From Luteibacter sp. (GTDB lineage Bacteria > Pseudomonadota > Gammaproteobacteria > Xanthomonadales > Rhodanobacteraceae): a DNA stretch of 64,000 nucleotides. The stretch covers positions 78,477-142,476 of the forward strand of contig NZ_WNDO01000014.1 in NCBI RefSeq assembly GCF_009912395.1. Reading direction: 5' to 3'. A program made the translations under genes and the position numbers. This document shows, one piece after another, positions 8,643-16,242 of this stretch. Every line of letters begins with the position of its first letter. Position 1 is the first letter of the stretch. Below the pieces are notes generated by a model. The model saw only the letters and a list, made by a program, of their open reading frames with translations. It did no database searches and was not told where the DNA came from.

Positions 8643-9727
8643 TGGCCCCGTCACCGCGCCGCTTCCGTTCCGCGCTGAAGACCCTGCACCTGTGGCTGGG
8701 TCTCACGCTCGGCTTGTTGCTGGCGCTGGTGACGCTCTCGGGTAGCGTGCTGGTCTTCGAAGATCCCCTGTTCGAAGCCGCGCACCACGATCTCGTGGCG
8801 CGTCCCCTGCCCGACCTCGCGACCCAGGGCCACGCCCTGGCGACCCTGCTGCACTCGCCGGAAGGCAAGGGCCTGCGCACCGTGGCCGCTCCGTCGGCGG
8901 AGCTGCCTGTATGGGACGGCCAAGCGCGTAACGGCGATCATTTCTACTTCGATGCGAGCACGGGCGACCTGCTGCTGCATCGTGTGCAGGCGGGCGATGT
9001 CCTGCTGATGCTCAAGGAATGGCACACCAAGCTGTTGAGCGGTGAGATTGGCGAGACCGTGCTGGGCATCGTCTCCATCACCGGCCTGTTCATGCTGTTC
9101 TCGGGTGTCTGGCTCTATTGGCCCGGCCGCCAGCGCGCGCTGCGCCACCTGAAGCCGCATACGCAGCCGCCGGTGCTGCGCTGGGCGAGCTTCCATCGTT
9201 TCGTGGGCGTCGCCGCCCTGCCGCTGTTGATCGTCGCGCTGGGTACCGGCGTCACGATGGCCTATCGCGGCGCCGTCCGCGACGGTCTCGCGGCGGCCTT
9301 CCACGAACCGGCACGTCCGAAGCCGCCGAAGCTGCCCGTCGCCAAGGGCATCGACTGGCCCGCGATCCTTGCCGCCGCGCAGGCCGTGGCACCCGACGCC
9401 GCACTCACCCGCCTGACCTTGCCCGGCAAGGACAACGGCACGCTGGTGATGCGTATCCGCCGCGTGGGCGAATGGAACCCGATCGGCCGCAGTTCGGTCT
9501 GGATCGATCCGGCCACTGCGACGGTGGTCGGTGGCGAGGATGCGACAAAGCTGGGACCGGGCGGTCGACTTGCCAACACGCTGTTCCCGATCCATTCCGC
9601 CGCCGTCGGCGGCCTCGCCTGGCGCATCGTGGCCTGCATCACCGGCCTGCTGCCCGGCTTCCTGCTGGTGACGGGCTTCCTGTTCTGGCGTGCGCGGCAA
9701 CGTCGCCCTGCCCGCGGCAGGCCATAA
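8642..9727 (+). CDS. PepSY-associated TM-helix protein (putative ferric-siderophore reductase)
   Basis: A 361-residue inner-membrane protein with the PepSY_TM pattern. It has an N-terminal helix (LWLGLTLGLLLALVTLSGSV) preceded by LKTLHLW, a periplasmic segment, a central membrane block with GLFMLFSGVWLYWP, histidine-bearing WASFHRF, a further helix, and a last helix near residue 330 (ITGLLPGFLLVTGFLFW). Proteins of this type next to ferric-siderophore receptors often reduce or help release the imported iron. Its ATG shares a base with the receptor stop, so translation is coupled. It ends with a basic tail. Confidence 0.88.
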   Translation: MAPSPRRFRSALKTLHLWLGLTLGLLLALVTLSGSVLVFEDPLFEAAHHDLVARPLPDLATQGHALATLLHSPEGKGLRTVAAPSAELPVWDGQARNGDHFYFDASTGDLLLHRVQAGDVLLMLKEWHTKLLSGEIGETVLGIVSITGLFMLFSGVWLYWPGRQRALRHLKPHTQPPVLRWASFHRFVGVAALPLLIVALGTGVTMAYRGAVRDGLAAAFHEPARPKPPKLPVAKGIDWPAILAAAQAVAPDAALTRLTLPGKDNGTLVMRIRRVGEWNPIGRSSVWIDPATATVVGGEDATKLGPGGRLANTLFPIHSAAVGGLAWRIVACITGLLPGFLLVTGFLFWRARQRRPARGRP

Positions 9728-9795
9728 GTCAGGCTCGTTGCCGCCCATTGGGCGCATTATCCTGCGGTTCGCCATCGCTCATGGGAACCATCGAA

Positions 9796-10596
9796 ATGCG
9801 TCGACTCCTGCTCGCTCTCGCGGCTTGCGCCGCCCTGCCCGCCCTCGCCGACGATCATCCGGAGTGGACGCAGCCGGTCGCGCCGCATGCGATCTTCGCC
9901 AATACGTACTACGTGGGCACCAAGGGTCTTTCATCGATCCTGGTGACCTCGCCGCAAGGCCATGTGCTGATCGATGTTCCGATGAATGACGCGATCGCCG
10001 CGCAGGTCGAGGCGAACATCCGCACACTCGGCTTCAAGCCGGAAGACATCCGGCTGATCCTCAACAGTCATCCTCACTTCGATCATGCAGGTGGCATCGC
10101 GAAGCTGGCGAAGGACACGGGTGCGCCGGTGCGCACCACGGCCGCTACCGCGAAAGCCATGCTGCTGGGCGGCCGTGATCCGGACGACCCGCAGTTTGGC
10201 GAAGCGGCGGCCTATACGGCGCTGAAAGCCCGTGGCGACATCGTGGACGGCACCGTCGTCAGCGTAGGTCCCTTGCGCCTGACCGCGCATATCACGCCCG
10301 GACATACGCCGGGCGGCACGGCGTGGACGTGGCGCTCCTGCGAAGGTGCCAGCTGCAAGGACATCGCCTTTGTCGACAGCCTGTTCGCCTTTTCGTCGGA
10401 CAGCTATCGCTACAGCGCGCATCCCGCGTTTGTGTCGGCTTATCGCAAGACCTTCGAGCGCGTCGCCGCCCTTCCCTGCGACCTGCTCATCACCCCGCAT
10501 CCGGAACAGGGCGAAGGCGAAACCTGCAAGAGCTATGCAGCCGCAGGTGCGAAACGACTCGACGAGAAACTGGCTAGCGAAAAGAAGGCGCATTGA
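9796..10596 (+). CDS. Subclass B3 metallo-beta-lactamase
   Basis: A secreted zinc hydrolase of about 266 residues with a signal peptide ending near ALADD. The zinc-site motif NSHPHFDHAGG (HxHxDH), the ITPGHTPGGTAWTW second-histidine segment, and LLITPHPEQ (third histidine) are all characteristic of B3 rather than glyoxalase-type enzymes. The family opens beta-lactam rings in the periplasm. The ATG at 9796 follows GGGA at a good distance; an in-frame ATG at 9781 would add five residues. It lies 68 bases after the PepSY gene on the same strand. It is not next to the BlaI/BlaR-like pair at 59157. Confidence 0.88.
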   Translation: MRRLLLALAACAALPALADDHPEWTQPVAPHAIFANTYYVGTKGLSSILVTSPQGHVLIDVPMNDAIAAQVEANIRTLGFKPEDIRLILNSHPHFDHAGGIAKLAKDTGAPVRTTAATAKAMLLGGRDPDDPQFGEAAAYTALKARGDIVDGTVVSVGPLRLTAHITPGHTPGGTAWTWRSCEGASCKDIAFVDSLFAFSSDSYRYSAHPAFVSAYRKTFERVAALPCDLLITPHPEQGEGETCKSYAAAGAKRLDEKLASEKKAH

Positions 10597-10606
10597 TCGA
10601 CGCCTG

Positions 10607-11755
10607 CTACACGCCGGACAGTCGCTCCGTGCCGGCCTGCGACACCGCGATGGCCTCGTGGCCTCTTGCCCGCATCGCGGTGTCGTAACTTTCAAGCGCG
10701 CTGGATAGATCACGGCATCCCGACGTGCGTGCCAACGCCGCCGCAAGCGAAGCGGCATCTTCCAGCGCTGTATTCGCGCCGCGTCCTCCTGCCGGGCTCA
10801 TTGCGTGTATCGCATCGCCCAGCAAGGTGACGCGACCGCGTGGCCACGCAACGTCCGGTCGCCCCAAGCGGATGGGTAGCATCGCGATCCCTGTGCCATC
10901 ACCGTCGCACAGGGCGTCTCGCAACGTCGGATGCCATGTCATCGCGATCCGAGCCAGGAACGGTCGTGCGTCGACGGACAGGTCATCCGGCAAGCCGAGT
11001 CGCCAGCGCGTGCCCACGAGGGCCCAGTACAGGTAGTCGTCCACATGCGAGAGCCTGCAGCCGTGCCCTTGCGCGATGGATGGCAGGTCGCTTCTGAAGC
11101 GCATGTCTTCCAGGATCGCCGCGCAGCCGTCGGCGAGGATGACGTGCGTGCCTTCGGGCAGCCCGGCCCGAGATGAAGGCGTCGTCTTGCCGTAGATGCA
11201 GACCGCGCCCGTCGTCGTCGGTGCCGCCATGGGCGCGAGCTGGGCGCGCACGCGGGAGTTCACGCCATCCGCGCCGACAAGTACATCCGTCTCGATCGAC
11301 GTTTCGTTGCCCAATGCTACGCGCAGCCGATCGTCGTCGATGGACTCGTAATGTTCGAACGCCTGTCCGAAGTGCACGCGATCCTCGATGCCGGTCATCA
11401 GCAGTTCGCGCAGGGTCTGCCTGTGGATGCTGACATCGTGCGGACCGCCATCCTCCTGCCAGCTGTCCGGCGCCTGCGCGTTGACGGGCACGAGGTTCGT
11501 ATCCAGGAAGCGTGCGTTTGGCGTCGCCTGGGATACCGCCAGATGGAAGATGCTGTCCATCTCAGGCGTCCACGCGCGTGACAGCGCATGCTGTCCCGCC
11601 GCGTCGATCCTGATGCGATATCCTTGCGCGCGTTGGTCGAGTGCGTCATCCCGCTCGAAGACGTCGAAGCGAATGCCCGCGTGTCGTAACGACTGGGCGA
11701 GGCACAGGCCACCCAGGCCGGCACCGATGATCGTGATGTGGAATGTGTCGTCCAT
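10607..11755 (-). CDS. FAD-dependent aromatic-hydroxylase-like monooxygenase
   Basis: A 382-residue group A flavoprotein. It has the dinucleotide-binding GxGxxG motif (IIGAGLGGLCLA) at the N-terminus, a middle DG motif (VLVGADGVNSRVR), and the FAD-ribityl GD motif (VTLLGDAIHAMSPAGGRGANTALEDA). Such enzymes use NAD(P)H and O2 to hydroxylate a substrate that is not evident here. The ATG at 11755 (MDDTFHITIIG) is preferred over an upstream start. It is divergent from the AraC gene at 11859 (103-base gap) and converges with the metallo-beta-lactamase, with only 10 bases between their stops. Confidence 0.88.
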   Translation of the reverse strand: MDDTFHITIIGAGLGGLCLAQSLRHAGIRFDVFERDDALDQRAQGYRIRIDAAGQHALSRAWTPEMDSIFHLAVSQATPNARFLDTNLVPVNAQAPDSWQEDGGPHDVSIHRQTLRELLMTGIEDRVHFGQAFEHYESIDDDRLRVALGNETSIETDVLVGADGVNSRVRAQLAPMAAPTTTGAVCIYGKTTPSSRAGLPEGTHVILADGCAAILEDMRFRSDLPSIAQGHGCRLSHVDDYLYWALVGTRWRLGLPDDLSVDARPFLARIAMTWHPTLRDALCDGDGTGIAMLPIRLGRPDVAWPRGRVTLLGDAIHAMSPAGGRGANTALEDAASLAAALARTSGCRDLSSALESYDTAMRARGHEAIAVSQAGTERLSGV

Positions 11756-11858
11756 GGTCAGGACTCCTGAAACAAGGCAGTCCACGGTGACATGTCGACA
11801 TCGCGGGACGGTATTGGCGTGCGGACGAAAACTATTGGATAACGGCCAGGGTGCCCGT

Positions 11859-12707
11859 ATGTCGGTGACCGATCACAGTGAGCGAGTCGATGGCCCCTCG
11901 TTGATTGTCCTGGCCGGTGACGCATCGCCGACCAACGAATATCGCCTGGGCACGCGCGACTACGACTGGCACAGCCATCGCCGTGGCCAGCTGCTGTGCG
12001 TCGAGACAGGGCTGATCCATGTGTGGACCGAACGCGGCGCCTGGGTGCTACCGCCACATCGTGCAGGATGGATTCCACCGGGAGAGTCGCATCGCGTGAA
12101 GGTCTCGGGAGCCTTGAGCGGATGGACCGCGCTGGTGGCCCCCGACGCCTGCGCAGACCTGCCTGCCGAACCGTGTGTGATCGGTGTCGGCGATGTCCTG
12201 CGCGTGCTTGCACAACGAGCCGCCACCTGGTCGAAAGACGACGGGTTGTCGTCGATGCAGGAACGTATCGCCAGGGTCATCTTCGACGAGATCGTTCGTG
12301 CGCCACTGGAGTCGCTGCACTTGCCGATGCCCAGCGACTCGCGCCTGCTGCGGGTTGCGCAGGCGATCCTGGACGAGCCGGGCAGGGCATGCACGCTGGA
12401 CATGTGGGCGGCTATCGCCGCGATGTCGCCGCGTTCGTTACGCCGGGCGATGCGGGAGGAGACGGGCCTGGGTTTCGCCCAATGGCGCGAGCAGGCCCGC
12501 CTGCTGCGCGCCATGGACATGCTTGCGCACGACGAGCCGGTGGCACGCGTGGCGGATGCGATGGGTTACGCGTCGCCGAGCAACTTCATCGCGATGTTCC
12601 GCAAGGCGCTTGGTGTCACGCCGGGGCAGGTGTTCGGAGCGGGTGGGGCGTCTACTTCGCCAGCATCGCCGCGATCCGCGCGTCCTTCTCGGTCCACAAC
12701 TGGTTGA
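11859..12707 (+). CDS. AraC-family regulator with C-terminal read-through extension
   Basis: A 282-residue regulator. It has an N-terminal cupin-like sensor (RDYDWHSHRRGQLL, WVLPPHRAGWIPPGESH) and a C-terminal AraC helix-turn-helix pair (WAAIAAMSPRSLRRAMREE; VARVADAMGYASPSNFIAMF). The usual family end is reached near GVTPGQVFGAG. About 20 further residues (serine-, arginine- and proline-rich) run into the 3' end of the convergent acyltransferase gene, overlapping it by 56 bases. It is divergent from the FAD monooxygenase gene, its likely target. The start is the ATG at 11859 in a long open frame. Confidence 0.88.
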   Translation: MSVTDHSERVDGPSLIVLAGDASPTNEYRLGTRDYDWHSHRRGQLLCVETGLIHVWTERGAWVLPPHRAGWIPPGESHRVKVSGALSGWTALVAPDACADLPAEPCVIGVGDVLRVLAQRAATWSKDDGLSSMQERIARVIFDEIVRAPLESLHLPMPSDSRLLRVAQAILDEPGRACTLDMWAAIAAMSPRSLRRAMREETGLGFAQWREQARLLRAMDMLAHDEPVARVADAMGYASPSNFIAMFRKALGVTPGQVFGAGGASTSPASPRSARPSRSTTG

Positions 12708-13542
12708 TCCAGGTCTGGAAGCGTTCGCGGAACGCCGGGTCGGCGTCATAATCGCCGCGCATCTGCGCGGGAATCGGCAGGCGTCGTGCGTGGATGCGAA
12801 CTTCGCGGATGCGCCCGGCGATCATGTCCATCGTCGTGCTGGGGCCATCGGGATAGACGATGGTCACATCGAGGATGTCGCGGATGGCGTCACCCATGGC
12901 GTCGATCACGAAGGCCACGCCACCGGCCTTGGGACGAAGCAGGTGGCGATACGGTGACTTCTGCGCATCGTGCTTGGCCTGGGTGAAGCGGGTACCTTCG
13001 GTGAAGTTCATGATCGCCACCGGCACCTGGCGGAATTTCTCGCAGGCACGGCGGGTGGCTTCGCGATCCTTGCCGCGCAACTCTGGACGCGCTTCGAGCT
13101 GCTGGCGCGAATGGCGCTTCATGAACGGGAAATCCAGCGCCCACCAGGCCGGTCCGAGCAGCGGCACCCAGATCAGCTCGCTCTTCAGGAAGAAGCGCAT
13201 GAAGGGGATGCGACGGTTGAAGACCTTTTGCAGGGTAGGGATGTCCACCCAGCTCTGGTGGTTGCACACCACCAGAAAATTCTCAGTCGGTTGAAGGCCC
13301 TCGATACCTTCCACGGTCCAGTGCGTCCGCGTGAAGGCGCCGAACATCCCGCTGTTGACGGCCAGCCAGCTTTCCGCGATGCCGACCAGGGCGGCCGAGC
13401 ACAGGCGCCGTACGAAGGGCAGCGGGATCAGCAGGCGCACGGCGGTCAGGGCGAACAGCGGCACCACGTGCAGCACGGTGCTGGCGAGCAGCAGCACGCA
13501 GACGAGGGGAATGCGCAGGACGGCGGGTAGCGAGGCAAGCAT
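12652..13542 (-). CDS. Membrane-bound 1-acylglycerol-phosphate acyltransferase-like protein (YihG type)
   Basis: A 296-residue inner-membrane acyltransferase. One or two hydrophobic helices occupy the first 45 residues. These are followed by the HX4D catalytic motif (NHQSWVD), an RFFLKSEL acceptor block, FMKRHSR and the NFTEGTRF motif of PlsC-like enzymes. Its length and the FTEGTRF form suit the YihG/YihG-like group, which acylates lysophosphatidic acid and related glycerolipids. The 3' end overlaps the AraC gene by 56 bases in convergent orientation. Confidence 0.87.
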   Translation of the reverse strand: MLASLPAVLRIPLVCVLLLASTVLHVVPLFALTAVRLLIPLPFVRRLCSAALVGIAESWLAVNSGMFGAFTRTHWTVEGIEGLQPTENFLVVCNHQSWVDIPTLQKVFNRRIPFMRFFLKSELIWVPLLGPAWWALDFPFMKRHSRQQLEARPELRGKDREATRRACEKFRQVPVAIMNFTEGTRFTQAKHDAQKSPYRHLLRPKAGGVAFVIDAMGDAIRDILDVTIVYPDGPSTTMDMIAGRIREVRIHARRLPIPAQMRGDYDADPAFRERFQTWINQLWTEKDARIAAMLAK

Positions 13543-13669
13543 GGTCGTGGCTGAGGATGACGATCCGTCAGTCTACTTGGTCCGCGCAGCCGGGGCCCGG
13601 CTGGAGCCAGGTCCAGACCGGAGCCGCCATTTCGTCTATTGACGGCATGGCGGCTTGTCCGGATCGTTC

Positions 13670-13691
13670 GTGACTCACGATCACGAGTCAC
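13670..13691. promoter_or_regulatory. Dyad just before a LysR start codon
   Basis: GTGACTC at 13670-13676 and GAGTCAC at 13685-13691 form a 7-base inverted repeat with an 8-base spacer. It ends four bases before the ATG at 13696. A protein bound here, perhaps the LysR protein itself, would cover the translation start region. No experimental support is available. Confidence 0.4.
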
Positions 13692-13695
13692 CATC

Positions 13696-14601
13696 ATGCC
13701 CACCGACGGCCGACTGCTCGGCAACCTTACCGTCCTCGTCTCCGTGGTCGAAACGGGCAACTTTGCCCGTGCCGCCGATGCGCTGGGTCTGTCGCCTTCG
13801 GGCGTCAGCCGTGCCATAGGGCGGTTGGAGGCCCGCCTTGGTGTGCGCCTGCTGCACCGGACCACCCGTTCCGTGACCCTCACCGACGAGGGCGAGCGGC
13901 TGTATGCGCAGGTGGGCCCGCTGCTGTCCGGTATCGAGGACGCCGCGCTCTCGGCAGCCGGCGATGCGCAGGCCGTGCGGGGGCGTCTGCGGGTCAGCGT
14001 CGATCCGATGTTCTCCGCCCAGGTGCTGGCGCCGCGCCTGCGCGGCTTCCTCGACCGGTATCCCCAGCTTGAGCTGGAGATCGTCACCCGCGACGAACTG
14101 GGCGACCTGATTTCCGATGGCATCGACGTGGCCGTGCGTTTCGGTGTGCCGCCATCGTCCTCCCTGATCGGTCGCAAGCTGGTCGAGACCCGCGTGCTTA
14201 CTGTGGCCACGCCGGGCTATCTCGCGACGCACGGCAGGCCTGCCACGCCCAAGGAGCTGGCCCATCACAGTTGCATCCAGTTTCGCGACCCGGTGACCCG
14301 TCGTCCGTTCGAATGGGAATTCCACCGCAAGGGCAAGGTGGTGCCGGTGGAAACTACCGGCCCCGTGCTGGCCACCGATTCCGGCACGATGTACGCGTTG
14401 TGCGTGGCGGGCGTGGGCATTGCGCAGGTGTTGGAGCTGAGCGTGCGCGATGCCATGGCGGATGGGCGCCTGGTCGAGTTGTTCCCGGACTGGGCGGAGG
14501 AAACGTTCCCGCTGTACGCGTTCTATCCGTCGCGGCGCAACGCACCGCCCAAGGTGCGGGCTTTCGTCGATTTCTGCGTGGAGCTGGCCGTCGCGCCATG
14601 A
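13696..14601 (+). CDS. LysR-family transcriptional regulator
   Basis: A 301-residue LysR regulator with the usual N-terminal helix-turn-helix (FARAADALGLSPSGVSRAIGRLE) and RTTRSVTLTDEGERLY linker. The effector domain begins with a VRGRLRVSVDPMF strand. The ATG at 13696 gives MPTDGRLLGNLTVLVSVVE; upstream codons belong to non-family sequence. No gene is paired divergently; the acyltransferase start at 13542 is 153 bases away on the other strand and could be a target. A short dyad directly precedes the start codon and may be an autoregulatory site. Confidence 0.9.
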   Translation: MPTDGRLLGNLTVLVSVVETGNFARAADALGLSPSGVSRAIGRLEARLGVRLLHRTTRSVTLTDEGERLYAQVGPLLSGIEDAALSAAGDAQAVRGRLRVSVDPMFSAQVLAPRLRGFLDRYPQLELEIVTRDELGDLISDGIDVAVRFGVPPSSSLIGRKLVETRVLTVATPGYLATHGRPATPKELAHHSCIQFRDPVTRRPFEWEFHRKGKVVPVETTGPVLATDSGTMYALCVAGVGIAQVLELSVRDAMADGRLVELFPDWAEETFPLYAFYPSRRNAPPKVRAFVDFCVELAVAP

Positions 14602-14673
14602 TGTCGATATCGGCCGTCGCCGTTCGACGTGTCAGATGAAGGGCCACGCCGTGGCTCGCCCTGGGAGAACCGC

Positions 14674-15150
14674 ATGTCCGCTTTCCGGCGTATCACCCCG
14701 TTCCTCTGGTTCGACACGCAGGCCGAGGAGGCCGCCACGTTCTACACGTCGATTTTTCCGAACTCGCGCATCCTCGCGGTAGCCCGCTACACGAAGGAGA
14801 CCGCTCAGGCCTCGGGGCGTCCGGAAGGCTCGGCCATGACGGTGTCCTTCGAACTGGACGGCCAACCCGTCACCGCATTGAACGGCGGCCCGGTGTTCAC
14901 CTTCAACCAGGCCATCTCGCTGGTGGTGCATTGCCATGACCAGAACGAGATCGACCATTACTGGAACCATCTCTCTCAAGGCGGCGATCCCAGCGTGCAG
15001 GCTTGCGGCTGGCTGAAAGACAAGTACGGCCTGTCATGGCAGGTTGTACCTGGCGATATCGCCAAGCTTGCCGGCAACGCCGGCTCCATGGGTGCGCTGA
15101 TGCACATGAAAAAGATCGATATCGCCAAACTGAAGGCCGCCGCGACCTGA
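14674..15150 (+). CDS. VOC-family protein (PhnB-like)
   Basis: A 158-residue vicinal-oxygen-chelate protein. ITPFLWFDTQAEEAATFY, TVSFELDGQPVTALNGGP and SLVVHCHDQNEIDHYWNHL match the PhnB-like group (also labelled 3-demethylubiquinone-9 methyltransferase domain in older annotation). These proteins form betaalpha-betabetabeta dimers that may bind a divalent metal; no reaction is proven for this subgroup. The ATG at 14674 follows GGGAGA. It stands between a LysR gene and the DksA-like gene on the same strand. Confidence 0.88.
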   Translation: MSAFRRITPFLWFDTQAEEAATFYTSIFPNSRILAVARYTKETAQASGRPEGSAMTVSFELDGQPVTALNGGPVFTFNQAISLVVHCHDQNEIDHYWNHLSQGGDPSVQACGWLKDKYGLSWQVVPGDIAKLAGNAGSMGALMHMKKIDIAKLKAAAT

Positions 15151-15215
15151 CCTTTGAATCGGCGCGCCCGCCCATAAATCAGTAGCTTGGGACCACGATA
15201 GCCGGGAGGTGCCCC

Positions 15216-15482
15216 ATGGCGACCGGATGGGCGGGCGACACCGCCGTACAGGACCAGATCGACGCCACCGTGGACGACGCGGTGAAGCGCGTCCGTAGCC
15301 GGCTGGCGCAGGGTCCCGGCCTGGAGCACTGCGAGGCATGCGACAAGCCGATCCCCGAGGCGCGCCGCCAGGCCGTTCCCGGCGTGCGGCTGTGCGTGGC
15401 CTGCCAGGAGGCGGCGGATCGCGAGGAAGCCGCGTTCAGCGGCTACAACCGCCGCGGCAGCAAGGACAGCCAGCTCCGTTAG
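15216..15482 (+). CDS. DksA/TraR-type C4 zinc-finger protein
   Basis: An 88-residue protein with a four-cysteine zinc finger (CEACDKPIPEARR and LCVACQEA) of DksA/TraR type. It lacks the long coiled coil of full DksA, so it belongs with the short TraR/YbiI-like members. Some of these bind the RNA polymerase secondary channel. The GGAGGT ribosome site lies shortly before the ATG. The last residues are basic. It may affect ribosomal or stress promoters, but no target is visible. Confidence 0.88.
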   Translation: MATGWAGDTAVQDQIDATVDDAVKRVRSRLAQGPGLEHCEACDKPIPEARRQAVPGVRLCVACQEAADREEAAFSGYNRRGSKDSQLR

Positions 15483-15526
15483 CGCCCGCCGCTACAATGG
15501 CGGGGATATCCCCCAAGGATCGCCCC

Positions 15527-16132
15527 ATGCTCGAACAGCTGATTCTCGCCCGCCACGGCGAGACGGAATGGAACGTCGCCGGCCGCGCCCAGGGCAGGGC
15601 GGACAGCCCCCTGACCGCCGCCGGGCTGGAGCAGGCAGAGGCCCTGGGGCGTCGGCTGGCAAGCCTGGGCGTGGAGCACATCGTCAGCTCGCCGCTGACC
15701 CGTGCCCGCCGTACGGCGGAAATCGCCGCGGCGGTGGTGGGCTGCGAGGTCAGCCTGGACGACCGGCTCGTGGAGCGCGCCTTCGGCGACCTCGAAGGCC
15801 GCGCGGTCGCCGATGCGATGGCCGAAGATCCCCGCTGGATCGCGGTGCTGCGCGGCATCGACCCGGCGATGGCCGCCAACGGCGGCGAAACCCTGCACGA
15901 GGTCGCGGCGCGCATGTTGCCGGCGCTGGATGCCACGAAGGCGCTGCCTTATCGCCGCGTGGCGGCGCTCTCGCATGGCCATTGCCTGCGAGCGGTGCTG
16001 GGCGCCCTCGGTGATGGCGTAACGGCGAATTATCACCACGGTAATTGCGCATACACGCCACTTTCGCTGAGCGAGGGTCGCTTCGTCTTCGAGCGGTGGA
16101 ACCTGAGTGCGCTGGAGCTGGCTGACGCCTGA
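15527..16132 (+). CDS. Histidine-phosphatase-family protein
   Basis: A 201-residue phosphoglycerate-mutase-fold phosphatase. The catalytic RHG motif is at residues 9-11 (LILARHGETEWN). SPLTRARRTAEI supplies phosphate-pocket residues, ERAFGDLEGR the acid region, and LSHGHCLRAVLGAL the second histidine. The start at 15527 follows AAGGAT; an in-frame ATG at 15497 is less likely. The substrate (a sugar phosphate, nucleotide or cobalamin intermediate) cannot be fixed. The gene ends before the AT-rich promoter of the motility-linked gene at 16243. Confidence 0.9.
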   Translation: MLEQLILARHGETEWNVAGRAQGRADSPLTAAGLEQAEALGRRLASLGVEHIVSSPLTRARRTAEIAAAVVGCEVSLDDRLVERAFGDLEGRAVADAMAEDPRWIAVLRGIDPAMAANGGETLHEVAARMLPALDATKALPYRRVAALSHGHCLRAVLGALGDGVTANYHHGNCAYTPLSLSEGRFVFERWNLSALELADA

Positions 16133-16185
16133 TCGTCACGGCGCGTGTAATAAATAAGAAATAATTGATTTCAAAGGGTTTTTAC

Positions 16186-16212
16186 TAAAGCATTCGCCGT
16201 ATTGGCCGATTA
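16186..16212 (+). promoter_or_regulatory. Sigma-28 (FliA) promoter of the EAL/GGDEF gene
   Basis: TAAAGCAT, an 11-base spacer and GCCGATTA match the FliA consensus TAAAGTTT-N11-GCCGATAA with exact spacing. The site ends 31 bases before the ATG at 16243 in an AT-rich gap. It points to flagellar class III expression of the downstream gene. Confidence 0.8.
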
Positions 16213-16242
16213 ACGGGGCGGTTCCCCGGCCGTGCCACGACG

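Noticed and set aside
6390..8654. 754-codon minus-strand frame opposite the TonB-dependent receptor
   Set aside because: Exact antisense of a well-supported receptor gene, with a valine/arginine-rich low-complexity translation and no family pattern.
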